A stretch of 54,402 nucleotides of DNA from Synergistaceae bacterium OttesenSCG-928-D05 (GCA_030266985.1 JAJDJB010000007.1:1-54402), one strand, 5' to 3'; numbered from the stretch's first letter, positions 8,563 through 17,643 are shown. Notes: a model not told the origin generated them from the sequence alone. Program-made: numbers and translations.

Positions 8563-9969
8563 CTAAGCTTCTTCCGTCTGCGGTTTACCTGGCACCATAA
8601 GGCTGAAAACAATAAGTGCTGCGACTGCGAGAGGAACAGCGACCACGATTCCGTTCAGGCCGTAGGGGCGTTTCAGGAACATGTCCCAAAGCAAGATCGC
8701 TGCGCCGCCCGTAATAACGGATGCCATTCCACCGGCAGGGCTGACTTTTTTCCAGAGGAACGCGCCCAAAAGCGGGATCGTAACGCCGGCGCCGTAGATC
8801 GAATAGGAGTACATCTGCATTGCGAGAACTTCCGGGAGATATACTGCCATTACGTAGGAGAAGATACCGACGCCGATAATCGTGTAGCGTGTACCTTTAA
8901 CGAGCTGTGCGTCCGTCATGTCTGGTTTAAAGTACTTTTGCACGATATCGATCATGATATTCGTAGAGGCTGAAAGGATGAACGAGTCGCCCGTTGTGAC
9001 GAGGAACGCGACGCAGGCGCAGAGAATCGGAGCCCCGAAGATGTAAGGAACATAGTCGATTGCCATACGCATGATAGCGGTGTCTCCAGGAATACCGGGG
9101 AGAAGCTTAATCGCGCAAAGGCAATAGCTGATGACCATGAAAATTACGACGAGCATGCCGCAAAATAGCATCTGAGCCGATTTTCTAGCTTCAGCGGGCG
9201 TTTTTGCACAACCGTAACGCTGCAGCTGATTCTGGTCACCCATGTAAAGGAAGAAGAGAGGCAGGGAATAACCGGCAAGCTGCGTCAATGTAAGGCCGCC
9301 GGTGACGCTCGACTGTGCCGGCGTTAGTGCTGCATATGCGCTGGAATAGCCGCCCGCAGAGGAAACGGCAAAGTAAAGACCGCAGCCCATACCAAAGAAA
9401 ATCAAACCCGCGCTGAGCGCGTCTGTCCATGCAACGGAATTCATTCCCGCAGTCACGGCGAGGAAGACCATGATGAAGGCCGCGATAATAACGGAATAGG
9501 ACTGGTCAAATCCCGTCACCAGGTTGACGATGTACGCGGCGCCGGTAAAGTTGTAAGAAACAATACCGGTGTATGCGAGAAGAACGCAGATAGAAGCGAG
9601 GAGTCTCGTCTTCGAGCCATACGTTCTTTCCAAAATTTCGGGAACGGTATATTTCGAAAGCTCGCGAATTTTTGGCGCAAGTGACATCAGCACGATCGCA
9701 CCGGCGGGCGCGCCGATGAAGAAGAAAATACCTGCCCACGGCCCCATTTTATAGACGAAATTTGCGCCGCCGACGACAGTTCCGCCGCCGAACCACGTTG
9801 CCAGGAGAGTTCCAACTAAAACAATAATGGGTAACTGTCTGCCCGCGAGAAGAAACCCGTCTTTGTCCGCTTTTGCTTTCTTCCCAGCAACCATACCGAC
9901 AACAAGCATAATGACTAAATAAACGACGATTGCGATTGCATATTCTGGTCCAGCAAGTGCTTTTTGCAT
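8563..9969 (-). CDS. Sodium:solute symporter (SSS family)
   Basis: A 468-residue inner-membrane transporter with about 13 hydrophobic helices. SSS features include DGFLLAGRQLP at the N-terminus, LATWFGGGTVVGGA, a helix with GMNSVAWTDALSAG, and TTGDSFILSASTNIMIDI near the Na+ site. The ATG at 9969 has a near-perfect AAGGAGG 8 bases upstream; the reading frame runs on to 10098, but that extension is charged and lacks a ribosome site. It forms an operon with the following amidohydrolase. The substrate is likely an amino-acid derivative, small peptide or ureide (inference). Confidence 0.9.
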   Translation of the reverse strand: MQKALAGPEYAIAIVVYLVIMLVVGMVAGKKAKADKDGFLLAGRQLPIIVLVGTLLATWFGGGTVVGGANFVYKMGPWAGIFFFIGAPAGAIVLMSLAPKIRELSKYTVPEILERTYGSKTRLLASICVLLAYTGIVSYNFTGAAYIVNLVTGFDQSYSVIIAAFIMVFLAVTAGMNSVAWTDALSAGLIFFGMGCGLYFAVSSAGGYSSAYAALTPAQSSVTGGLTLTQLAGYSLPLFFLYMGDQNQLQRYGCAKTPAEARKSAQMLFCGMLVVIFMVISYCLCAIKLLPGIPGDTAIMRMAIDYVPYIFGAPILCACVAFLVTTGDSFILSASTNIMIDIVQKYFKPDMTDAQLVKGTRYTIIGVGIFSYVMAVYLPEVLAMQMYSYSIYGAGVTIPLLGAFLWKKVSPAGGMASVITGGAAILLWDMFLKRPYGLNGIVVAVPLAVAALIVFSLMVPGKPQTEEA

Positions 9970-10151
9970 TGTAAATGCCTCCTTCGAAACAGTATGTTTT
10001 TGGGTTGGATAAAGTTTTTGTGTGTGCGGAAGCGAAAAATCCCTCCTTTTTCTCCGCGGTTGACGTAAAGAGACTTTTGGAATGGGCGCGCGGTTCAATT
10101 TGCTTTTGAAAAATGAGAAAAAGCCGACGGCAAATATGGGACATAAAATCC

Positions 10152-10196
10152 TATAGAATATATTTTATATAATATAGAGGTTTGGAAAATTGTCAA
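10152..10196 (-). promoter_or_regulatory. Symporter promoter with candidate GntR box
   Basis: On the minus strand TTGACA (10196-10191) and TATTAT (10174-10169) are 16 bp apart. TATAGAATATA at 10152-10162 falls at the expected start of transcription, a good site for a repressor, and is identical to the box before gntR. The rest of 9970-10316 holds a long AT-rich 5' leader and the terminator of the next gene; I see no gene in it. Confidence 0.55.
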
Positions 10197-10207
10197 TAGT
10201 ACGCGAA

Positions 10208-10249
10208 AAAGAAAAAAATAAATCAAACGACAAACAAGCCGTTTGATTT
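10208..10249 (-). terminator. Intrinsic terminator
   Basis: AATCAAACG (10221-10229) pairs with CGTTTGATT (10240-10248). On the minus strand a T-rich stretch follows. It ends the 10317-11810 gene. Confidence 0.75.
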
Positions 10250-10316
10250 TCAGAAAATGAAAAGAACTCTAGTGGGAAGGAAGGATATCGCTTTTTTGTA
10301 AAGACAGGTATCGCAA

Positions 10317-11810
10317 TCAGCGGACACGCAGCAGAAAAACTTCCTCTGTGCCAAAGACGGGTTCGTAATAATGGTCGTAGGCTTTGGCATGAACTGTGAA
10401 AATTTTTCCGTAGAGAGACTTCGGCAGCGCAAATTCGTGGCGGAACTCGTAGATCGAATCGGCCGACCATTTGCCGCTGCTGTCTTCGTACTTGCGCGAA
10501 AGTTCTACGGGTCTTTCGGCCGCATAAAGGATCTCGCCGCTAGCGCCATCAATAAATTCATAGCGCACCTTCGCGATGCGATTTCCGATCGTGTAGGTGC
10601 CGTCATCGTTCGCCGTTACTTCGGAAAGGTGTGGTTGGATAGGCGTCACGACGCCGTAAATACGAAAAAGTTCATCCTCACCGGTGTCTATTAAAACAAC
10701 AGGCGGCCATTCGACGCGCTCCGGGTCATATGGCTTGTAATCGAAAGAGGCGGTTTCTTTTGGCGCGTAAGAGACGCGCGTGAAGGCCAGCTTGTCGCCG
10801 TGGTTGAAAGGGACGAGTTTCCCCTGTCGCACTGTAGTGCCGCCGAATGTTTTGTGCGGCACGAAAGGTTCCCCGACGTCGTAATGGTAATAAATAATCT
10901 CATCGCTTTCGAGCCAACCCTCATAGGCGATGTGTCCGAGCTCGACCTCTTGTGTCGCGCTGCGTTCTCCGCGGATATTGTAGATCATCGCGTGCACGCG
11001 TCCGGTCACGTATTCAAGAGAATTGTTGCGCCGCCAGCGAAGAGGGATCTCGTAGGTCCGGGACAGACCATAGTTCCAGTAGCCGGGGAAAGAATTTTTA
11101 TAAATACGGTAGCCATGCTCTTTTGCAAAGGCCTCTACATTTTTTAAATGTTCCGGCGGCGAAAAACGGGAAAGAACTTTATCCTGAACCGTGCCGAACA
11201 TAATATCCATTTCACTCTCGGTCAGAACCTGATCCCCTGAAATCGCAGCCACAAAAACACGGAACAGTTTCCACTCGAGGTCGCCATCGTAGTGGGCCGC
11301 GTAATTGGTGTCGAAATTCTTCGTGACGCCGCCCTGTACAAGGACCGCGAAAGAGTCCTCCGTAACAACCGCCTTGAGGCTCGGGTCGTAAAAACTTTCA
11401 ATGTCCGCGAAACGGTAAACAAGATCAGGCGGCGGAGAATTTTCGAGCTCTGCGCGCGGAATGTCGATCCAAGGCGCTTTACCTTCGTAGGTGAACATAA
11501 TATCGCGCATCGGCGTCACTCCTGTTTTTGGATCGACGCGGCTCAGCACGGTGCGGACGGGAATTCGTTCTCCCGCGCGCACGAGGCCTGTAACAGCGAC
11601 TTCAACACGGATATCGAAGGGCGTTTCCGCGGCGGTTTTTCCCTCGCGGTCAATTTTTCCAATCACATAAAAATCGCGCCCCGACTCCATAACCGTCTCC
11701 CAGACGGAAGGCTCGAGCACGGAAATTTGCACCGCCTCCGCCGCGGGATGGGCGAAAATAATTTGAAAAAGGAAGGCGAAAAAAAATGTGGGGCGGAAAG
11801 TTCTGGTCAA
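10317..11810 (-). CDS. Secreted protein, unknown function
   Basis: About 497 residues. The N-terminus (TRTFRPTFFFAFLFQIIFAH, then PAAEA) is a clear signal peptide, so the protein is periplasmic or secreted. The mature part is rich in beta-prone stretches with many Tyr, Phe and Trp (for example PFDIRVEVAVTG, EIIYYHYDVGEP), suggesting Ig-like beta-sandwich domains. TTG 11810 is chosen because AAGGG lies 9 bases upstream; an ATG at 11819 abuts that AAGGG with no usable spacing. It has its own terminator. I do not recognise the family and assign no function. Confidence 0.7.
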   Translation of the reverse strand: MTRTFRPTFFFAFLFQIIFAHPAAEAVQISVLEPSVWETVMESGRDFYVIGKIDREGKTAAETPFDIRVEVAVTGLVRAGERIPVRTVLSRVDPKTGVTPMRDIMFTYEGKAPWIDIPRAELENSPPPDLVYRFADIESFYDPSLKAVVTEDSFAVLVQGGVTKNFDTNYAAHYDGDLEWKLFRVFVAAISGDQVLTESEMDIMFGTVQDKVLSRFSPPEHLKNVEAFAKEHGYRIYKNSFPGYWNYGLSRTYEIPLRWRRNNSLEYVTGRVHAMIYNIRGERSATQEVELGHIAYEGWLESDEIIYYHYDVGEPFVPHKTFGGTTVRQGKLVPFNHGDKLAFTRVSYAPKETASFDYKPYDPERVEWPPVVLIDTGEDELFRIYGVVTPIQPHLSEVTANDDGTYTIGNRIAKVRYEFIDGASGEILYAAERPVELSRKYEDSSGKWSADSIYEFRHEFALPKSLYGKIFTVHAKAYDHYYEPVFGTEEVFLLRVR

Positions 11811-11977
11811 AAAAATCATCCCTTCGCAACAAATCCATTTTCATCATACAGCAAACAAAGCAGAGCTTCAATCTGTTCTACGTATAAATTCCCCCCGAAG
11901 ATACGGAAAATACGCTTGTGTGCCTCTCCTGTTCGGCGTTTAATAAGGACGGATCATTAGAAAAGGAGGCCAACCTC

Positions 11978-12520
11978 ATGGCAAAACGAAACATTTTTGT
12001 ATTGGTCGGTGGAATCAGCAAGAATTCCCTGAATCAGCAGTTGTTCGAATTCGTGAAAGAATACGCCGGCGGCGAAATGGCGTTCGATCAGGCCGATATC
12101 GCAGCCCTGCCCTATTTCTCGCAGGACATAGAGAACGATCCGCCAGCGGTCGTAAAAGACTTTCAGGCGCGCGCGGCGAAAAGCGACGCGGTGCTCGTCA
12201 TCACGCCGGAGTACAACCGCTCATTTCCGGGCGTTTTGAAAAACGCGATCGATTGGGGTTCCCGTCCGCCGGGAACGAACGTTTGGGCCGGAAAGCCCGC
12301 CGCGATCATGGGCGCAACGCCTGGCGCGATGGGGACGTTCGGCGCGCAGAACGAGCTGCGCCAGGTACTCTCGTTCCTCGGACTGGCAGTAATGCCCGCG
12401 CCGCAGTTCTACTTCACTTCGACCGGAAATGTCGTCGACGAAAAGCTGACGGAAAAATCCGCGGAATTTTTGAAAAAATTCCTAAACGCGTTCGAAACCT
12501 GGATAGACAAACTGAAATAA
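11978..12520 (+). CDS. NAD(P)H-dependent FMN reductase
   Basis: A 180-residue flavodoxin-fold protein. The N-terminal FVLVGGISKNSLNQQL loop binds FMN phosphate, and ITPEYNRSFPGVLKNAIDWG is the signature segment that grips the isoalloxazine ring in chromate/azo-reductase-like proteins. It reduces FMN or quinone-like acceptors with NAD(P)H in the cytoplasm. AAAGGAGG lies 7-8 bases before ATG 11978. It stands alone between two minus-strand genes and has its own terminator. The physiological acceptor is unknown. Confidence 0.88.
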   Translation: MAKRNIFVLVGGISKNSLNQQLFEFVKEYAGGEMAFDQADIAALPYFSQDIENDPPAVVKDFQARAAKSDAVLVITPEYNRSFPGVLKNAIDWGSRPPGTNVWAGKPAAIMGATPGAMGTFGAQNELRQVLSFLGLAVMPAPQFYFTSTGNVVDEKLTEKSAEFLKKFLNAFETWIDKLK

Positions 12521-12545
12521 AATCCGGCACAAAATCGAAACAATA

Positions 12546-12577
12546 GGGGCGGTGGGATTTAGCACCGCCCCATTTTT
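12546..12577 (+). terminator. Intrinsic terminator
   Basis: GGGGCGGTG (12546-12554) pairs with CACCGCCCC (12563-12571), followed by ATTTTTAT. It ends the FMN reductase gene. Confidence 0.85.
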
Positions 12578-12635
12578 ATGTCCGATTTTTATAATCCAGC
12601 TTTTGCGGAAAAACTATATTATGGAAGAAAATCGT

Positions 12636-12666
12636 GCGGCATAATCCTGCGAATTGGATTATGCCG
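12636..12666 (-). terminator. Stem-loop after the FAD enzyme gene
   Basis: GCGGCATAATCC and GGATTATGCCGC form a 12-bp perfect stem with a 7-base loop. On the minus strand only a short T stretch (ACGATTTTC) follows. It is the probable 3' end of the 12734-14770 transcript. Confidence 0.55.
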
Positions 12667-12733
12667 CGCGCGTTGATTTAAGAAACCGTGTAACATTGTG
12701 TGGAATTATGCAGTTTCAAATCGATCGAGCGTG

Positions 12734-14770
12734 TTACTTTGTGTTGCGTTTTTCTATTTTCAGTTCCGCAAGCTGCAGTTCCAAGATGACGTCCGCAAGT
12801 TTGCCCTTTGTGAGCGGTTTGTCGTCGTTTAGCGTTACCGTGATTTCCCGTACGATTTTGGGGTTGTCCGCATAAACTTCGTTCAGCCAGTCGCTGAAAG
12901 CCTTTAAAGTAACCACCTCGAACGCGCTTTTCTTCGGTGTGCCGCGGGCACCGAATACTTTTCTGAACATGTCGCGCACTTCCGCCCAGTGCATCGGTTC
13001 AAACGCGCCGAAATAATCTTCCAGCACAGGTTCCATATAGCCGTAGTTCACCGCCGCCTGTACGCCGCCCCACGAGACTGAATATGGAGGAACATCTTCG
13101 AATTTATAGATCGAAAGGCTTGTTTTTGCGCGCCAGAGCGCGTCCTGCACTTCGAGCGCCGGGAGCGCCCGCGGTTCTACGCCGTTTTGTACGGCGAGCG
13201 CAGCTACTGCTCCCGCAGCCTGTCCCGTCAGCATTGTGACGGGTTGGAGGCGCGTAGAGCCATTTACGACACGCGAGACGGAAATATTTTTCTCCGCCGC
13301 CAACAGGCCGTCGATTTTTTCCGGGATTAGAACGCCGAGCGGGATCTGGAACAGCCCGCCGTCGCCCTGCCAGTCGTTTGGTAGTTTGTCTTTCGTCTCG
13401 CCGAGGTCAGCTTCCAGAAAATGATCGTCCGTCTTGCCGTGGATGTCGGTCGGATACTCGCCGAGGGCAATCGCTTCGGGAATGCTCGTCAGCGTCCGCT
13501 TTAGCGCCGGATCGCGTTTCACATCGTCGATCGTCATGGTTGTTATGCCTACAATACGCCTGCTCTCACGCACGTAAGGAAAAGGCGGGAACAGCGAGAG
13601 GATTGGCGCGTAACGCTCATCAAGCACGTCCCATTCCTGCCAGTCGTTTGAGAACCACGTGCCGAATCCCTGGCGGTCGTCCACCGACCAGTCCGACATG
13701 CCGAGCTCAGTCTGCATGTAATAGATGAAGCAAAGCGTTTTCAGCATCGCCTCGCGTTCGATTTCGCGTCGGTAATCGGCGTTTTCCAGAAATGCGATGG
13801 AAAGCGCACGCGTTTTTTCATGGTAAAAGGGGTAATCGTTGCCCGGATAATCGTTTGCCCAGTTGATCGCCGTCTTTGTGATGAACGGCCACGTGTAAGC
13901 CTCACCGCCCAAGACCAGAGCGCTGCCCGCAGGGTCCGGCATCGCTCGGTACGCGTTGTGCGTCGGCACGTTGAACGGATAATTTCCCGGCCACGTGTCC
14001 CCGTCTGGGCGTACGATCGAGCGGAAATAGAAAATATATTCGTTATAACGCGGCGGCGGAACTGTCACGCGCAAGCGCGGCGGCAGTCCGTCGGGATATT
14101 TTTTTATAACGGCAGGGTAAGTGATGTCCTGAATGATGCTCTCATATTTTTCGCCGCTGGGGAAAAGGCTGTTGCCCGACCGGTAGCGTGCACCTGTAAG
14201 CGGGATGAAGTCCCCGTGCTCTGTCGCGTCAATGAAAACTTTTGCTGAGAGCATGACCTCTTTTCCGTCGATCTTAAACACGGCGGAAGTAATTTTATCT
14301 CCCGTTTTTTTAACGGAAAGCGGCGTTGCCTTCAAATATAAATCGATCTTCTCCGTCTCGCGGATCATGTCGAGCAAGATGCGCTGCCCCGCCCAAGGCT
14401 CGAACGCAATCGTGTCGTTGCCCCAATAGCAGACATTTACGTTGCGGCCGTATCGGTCGTAAAAATCGCGCACTCGCGTGATGAACTCGTTGTAAATTCC
14501 CGTTCGCGTCATCGTTTTATCGTCCATCGTGCTGACCGCCGCGCCCGTCATCTGTCCGCCGACCCAGTCCGAACGCTCTGCCAGCGCGACGGAGACGCCC
14601 ATGCGCGCGGCCTGGATCGCCGCGGAACAGCCGCCGCTGCCCGCGCCTACAACGACGACGTCATAACGTCTGGTTTCCATTTCGGCAGCCACGGCACAGG
14701 GAAGGAAGAAAAGAGAAAAAAATGTCGGCACAAAAACAAAGAGAAAAACAGCGCGCGCTCCTCTTCGCAA
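12734..14770 (-). CDS. Exported FAD-dependent oxidoreductase
   Basis: A 678-residue protein with a Rossmann FAD-binding motif VVVGAGSGGCSAAIQAARMG at about residues 38-57, then the Glu of LAERSDWVGGQMTG, as in the FAD_oxidored family. A second FAD contact lies near the C-terminal third (GSTRLQPVTMLTGQAAGAVA). The start is TTG 14770, with GGAGG 7 bases upstream; this gives a compact signal peptide (MRRGARAVFLFVFVP, then cleavage near AVAA), so the enzyme acts outside the cytoplasm. An in-frame ATG at 14863 would bury the signal. The substrate is unknown. Alone between hairpins; a 16-bp palindrome lies upstream (14863-14878). Confidence 0.82.
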   Translation of the reverse strand: MRRGARAVFLFVFVPTFFSLFFLPCAVAAEMETRRYDVVVVGAGSGGCSAAIQAARMGVSVALAERSDWVGGQMTGAAVSTMDDKTMTRTGIYNEFITRVRDFYDRYGRNVNVCYWGNDTIAFEPWAGQRILLDMIRETEKIDLYLKATPLSVKKTGDKITSAVFKIDGKEVMLSAKVFIDATEHGDFIPLTGARYRSGNSLFPSGEKYESIIQDITYPAVIKKYPDGLPPRLRVTVPPPRYNEYIFYFRSIVRPDGDTWPGNYPFNVPTHNAYRAMPDPAGSALVLGGEAYTWPFITKTAINWANDYPGNDYPFYHEKTRALSIAFLENADYRREIEREAMLKTLCFIYYMQTELGMSDWSVDDRQGFGTWFSNDWQEWDVLDERYAPILSLFPPFPYVRESRRIVGITTMTIDDVKRDPALKRTLTSIPEAIALGEYPTDIHGKTDDHFLEADLGETKDKLPNDWQGDGGLFQIPLGVLIPEKIDGLLAAEKNISVSRVVNGSTRLQPVTMLTGQAAGAVAALAVQNGVEPRALPALEVQDALWRAKTSLSIYKFEDVPPYSVSWGGVQAAVNYGYMEPVLEDYFGAFEPMHWAEVRDMFRKVFGARGTPKKSAFEVVTLKAFSDWLNEVYADNPKIVREITVTLNDDKPLTKGKLADVILELQLAELKIEKRNTK

Positions 14771-14862
14771 AAAAACGCCTCCAAACAAAGGTGAAATTTT
14801 CACAACCAGAATATTGTATCCAATTACGGCCGCTTTTGCCTGCGTAGTTTCTTCAAATGCCA

Positions 14863-14878
14863 AAAATCAATTGATTTT
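14863..14878. promoter_or_regulatory. Perfect 16-bp palindrome upstream of the FAD enzyme
   Basis: AAAATCAATTGATTTT is an exact palindrome about 93 bases before the TTG start of the exported FAD enzyme. It may be an operator; I cannot name the regulator. Confidence 0.35.
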
Positions 14879-14954
14879 AGACGAAAATCCCGCGCCCGAA
14901 ACGCAACGAAGCGGCAGCGAAAATGCGCAAAGCCGCATTGTGAAAGCAAAACGT

Positions 14955-14985
14955 AAAAAAGAGGCGGCCAAAAAAAAGCCGCCTC
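14955..14985 (-). terminator. Intrinsic terminator
   Basis: GAGGCGGC (14961-14968) pairs with GCCGCCTC (14978-14985). On the minus strand six T follow. It ends the Synergy-CTERM protein gene. Confidence 0.85.
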
Positions 14986-15050
14986 CGGGTCTGTTCGCGT
15001 TGCCGCGGTTGCCGCGACAGGGTGTTTCTCGCGCCGTGCGCGTTTTTCAG

Positions 15051-17147
15051 TTATTTTCTGCGGCGTCCGGCAACGAAAGGCAGTGCCGCCAGCGTCAGCA
15101 GGCCGAACAGGCCGGGCAGCGCCGAGCAGTTGCTTGAACCGCTGTGCCAGGGGTCGTCCGGGTCTACGACAAACACCGCGCTGACGAGCTGGCCTTCCGG
15201 ATCGTCGTCTTCGTCCTCTTCCCCGTCTTCGAGGATAATAATCCTGTCATCAGGGACACGCGGATTACCGAAAGCAATCCGTGTCGAGCCGGTTTTTGCG
15301 CCTGTGACGGTAACGGCATTCTCGCCCGCCTCCAGCGTTGCCACGGATGTGTCGTTAAGCGTCCACGTGAGTTCGGGTATGAACGCGTCTTTCGTGCCGG
15401 GGAAGGAAACTACAGAAAGTGTTTCCGTTTTGCCCTTCAGAATGGTTGCGATTTTGTCGATCGCATAGGTTACAGCGTCCAGCGTCTCCGGATCGTCCGT
15501 CGCCGCGAAAGTTGTAACATCTCCGGTCGTTTCCGGATCTTCATCATCGCCGATTGCGTCTTCAGCGATCGTGTCGAGATACCAGACGTCGTCGACCCTG
15601 GGCTCTTCTGTTACGCTCGGCTCTGCATCGCCACGGGTCTTCTTATAGCCCGCAACCGCGCCAAGCATTGCGCCTTCGGGCGCGCTCAGCGTGACCGAAG
15701 CAGCAACGGATTCAGTAATCTCCGCGCTGCGGCCCAAAGCACCGATCAGGCCGCCGACGTATTGCATGTCGCCGCCCGATACCGTAATCGCCGTGCCGCC
15801 GAACACAGTGCTCTGGGAGACGGAATCATCAGCAAATCCGGCGATGCCGCCCGCACAGATAGCGCTTTCGTTAGCCGTTGCGGAGATCTTGAGTTCCGAG
15901 ACGGAGCAGTTTTCCAGGTAACCGTCATTTCCCGTAATACCGCCGGCGCAAACCAGGGTATCTCCATCCGTACTCTTGGATTCTACGGTGATCGAACCGC
16001 CGTAGACCGAGGAATCAAAAACGCGCCTGGGGTCTGGGGCAATGCCGCCTGCCAGAGTATCGCCGTATTCTGAAACGGCGGAAATGACGTTGCCGACCGC
16101 CGTGCTGCCATAGATTTCTTGGCCGCCAATACCGCTGGCGCCGCAGTCTTCCATCGCTTCCGCCTTGATGGTGTTATATGCTGAGAGCGCGCCGATAACC
16201 TCTGCGCTGCCGTAGCCGCGAATGCCGCCCGCCAGAGCCTCGCCGTTCTCTTGCGTTGCGCTTACAGTAATAGTGTTGCCGATGGCTCGGACGTTTTCAT
16301 AGCTTTCGCCGCTGCCGTCGCCGGCGATGCCGCCCGCTGCCACATCATCGGGCGCGGAGATTTCGATTGTACAGCCGTTGACCGCACTGTCCTTAATGAA
16401 GGAGCCATCAGAGCTATATCCGGTGATACCGCCAAGCTCGGCGTGTGCACGCGCCTCTTCTGAAAGGATTTTGAGCGCAGTGCCCGTCACGCGGCACAAG
16501 GCAACTGTCGCCCCCGACATCTTCCCGACGACGCCGCCCGCGTATACGCTGTATAACGCAGAGATTTCGCTCTCCGTCACCGTGCAGTTTTCAATCAGGG
16601 CGTGCTCTGCCTCTCCTGCGATTGCACCGAGACAGCCGCCGCCGTTTTCGTCTTCGTTGGCGTAAGACACAACGGCTCTTTTGATGTGCAGGTTTTTAAC
16701 GACAGCCAGCGCCTCGTCCGCATCTGCGGCAATCATACCCAGGGGGTTGAATCCGCTCCCGAGCAGAAAGCCGAAGAATCCGCCGACGTCGTTTTTACCC
16801 GTGACCTTGAAGTTAGAGACCGTATGACCCTGTCCGTCAAATTCGCCGCCGAAGTACGCAGGTTTCGCTGCCATCGCCGCCAAATCTTCGTTTTCCGGCT
16901 CTTCCATACTGAACCCGTCGCCGATGGGTATCCAATCGACTCCGCCGAGATCGATGTCCGCCGTCAGCTTTGCGTTGGCATCGAAACTGCCTCCGTTGAC
17001 CGCGTCACGGAACCATTCCAGTTCCTCCGCAGTACCGATCATGTAATACTTGCCTTCCTGCGCGGGCTCCTGTGCCGCCAGCGGCGAAGCAAGCAGTACC
17101 AAAAGGAAAAGAACCGCAAAAAGTTTTACCGCATATTTGCTCCTCAC
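15051..17147 (-). CDS. Surface protein with GLUG-like repeats and Synergy-CTERM tail
   Basis: A 698-residue secreted protein. Signal peptide at 1-25 (FAVLFLLVLLASPLAAQ). The body has many repeats of about 30 residues built on a GGIxG core (AGGIAGDGSG, AGGIRGYGSAEV, GGLIGALGRSAEI), resembling GLUG repeats that stack as a beta-helix. Near residues 560-640 lies a Big_2-like segment (TWTLNDTSVATLEAG, VTGAKTGSTRIAFG). The C-terminus has the layout of the Synergistota sorting signal: SGSSNCS, a hydrophobic helix, then RRRK. GTG start with GGAGG 9 bases upstream. A surface adhesin or structural role is plausible but inferred. Confidence 0.82.
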   Translation of the reverse strand: MRSKYAVKLFAVLFLLVLLASPLAAQEPAQEGKYYMIGTAEELEWFRDAVNGGSFDANAKLTADIDLGGVDWIPIGDGFSMEEPENEDLAAMAAKPAYFGGEFDGQGHTVSNFKVTGKNDVGGFFGFLLGSGFNPLGMIAADADEALAVVKNLHIKRAVVSYANEDENGGGCLGAIAGEAEHALIENCTVTESEISALYSVYAGGVVGKMSGATVALCRVTGTALKILSEEARAHAELGGITGYSSDGSFIKDSAVNGCTIEISAPDDVAAGGIAGDGSGESYENVRAIGNTITVSATQENGEALAGGIRGYGSAEVIGALSAYNTIKAEAMEDCGASGIGGQEIYGSTAVGNVISAVSEYGDTLAGGIAPDPRRVFDSSVYGGSITVESKSTDGDTLVCAGGITGNDGYLENCSVSELKISATANESAICAGGIAGFADDSVSQSTVFGGTAITVSGGDMQYVGGLIGALGRSAEITESVAASVTLSAPEGAMLGAVAGYKKTRGDAEPSVTEEPRVDDVWYLDTIAEDAIGDDEDPETTGDVTTFAATDDPETLDAVTYAIDKIATILKGKTETLSVVSFPGTKDAFIPELTWTLNDTSVATLEAGENAVTVTGAKTGSTRIAFGNPRVPDDRIIILEDGEEDEDDDPEGQLVSAVFVVDPDDPWHSGSSNCSALPGLFGLLTLAALPFVAGRRRK

Positions 17148-17229
17148 AATAACGCCTCCAATTTCCCTAGAAAAAGTACTCCGTCCATCGTTACAATTGT
17201 TTATAACGAGCGGGACGAAACCTATACAA

Positions 17230-17259
17230 AGTATAAAATACGCAAGTTGTAATTACAAC
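17230..17259 (-). promoter_or_regulatory. Promoter with 14-bp palindrome, Synergy-CTERM gene
   Basis: On the minus strand TTGTAA (17258-17253) and TATACT (17235-17230) are 17 bp apart. The perfect palindrome GTTGTAATTACAAC (17246-17259) covers the -35 box, so repression by a dimeric regulator is likely. The rest of 17148-17427 is an AT-rich leader and the yedE-tusA terminators. Confidence 0.55.
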
Positions 17260-17365
17260 ACAATATTTATGCGTATCGCAAATGTTTAAAATATAATTAA
17301 GATAAAATTTACAATAGAAGCAAAAAAAGAGATATTGAAAAGCATAAAAAAGAAACGAAGCGGAA

Positions 17366-17397
17366 AGAAAAAAGGCGGCCAAAAGGCCCCCCCGCCG
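17366..17397 (-). terminator. Intrinsic terminator after the tusA-like gene
   Basis: GGCGG (17374-17378) pairs with CCGCC (17392-17396), with a GGCC-TTTT-GGCC core inside. On the minus strand six T follow. A smaller hairpin, AGCGC-GCGCT (17414-17428), overlaps the tusA stop codon. Confidence 0.7.
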
Positions 17398-17427
17398 TAA
17401 CAATAATGTGAAAAGCGCCGAAAGCGC

Positions 17428-17643
17428 TTATTTTTCCAGGACGACCTTGAACCCGGCGCCCTCCGGCTCGAAGCTTCCTTTCCAACCCTTGTTCGCGCCG
17501 AAACGCAAAACGTTCTCACGCGACGTCACCGTATCGACGAGCACCTCTACGCGCCCGCCGCTTATTTTATCCAAAACGCGCTTCGTTTCCACCACTGGCT
17601 GCGGGCAGGAAAGTCCGCGCGCGTCGATCGTTGTCGTTTCCAT
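17428..17643 (-). CDS. TusA/SirA-like sulfurtransferase-fold protein
   Basis: A 71-residue protein of the TusA family. The catalytic-type cysteine sits in RGLSCPQPVVETK (Cys13-Pro-x-Pro), which in relatives carries a persulfide or, in some cases, selenium. The rest matches the small beta-alpha-beta-alpha-beta fold ending in FKVVLEK. It begins 13 bases after yedE with an AGGAG ribosome site, forming a yedE-tusA pair. This arrangement is common and is thought to link uptake of sulfur or selenium species to an intracellular carrier. The cargo is inferred. Confidence 0.87.
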   Translation of the reverse strand: METTTIDARGLSCPQPVVETKRVLDKISGGRVEVLVDTVTSRENVLRFGANKGWKGSFEPEGAGFKVVLEK

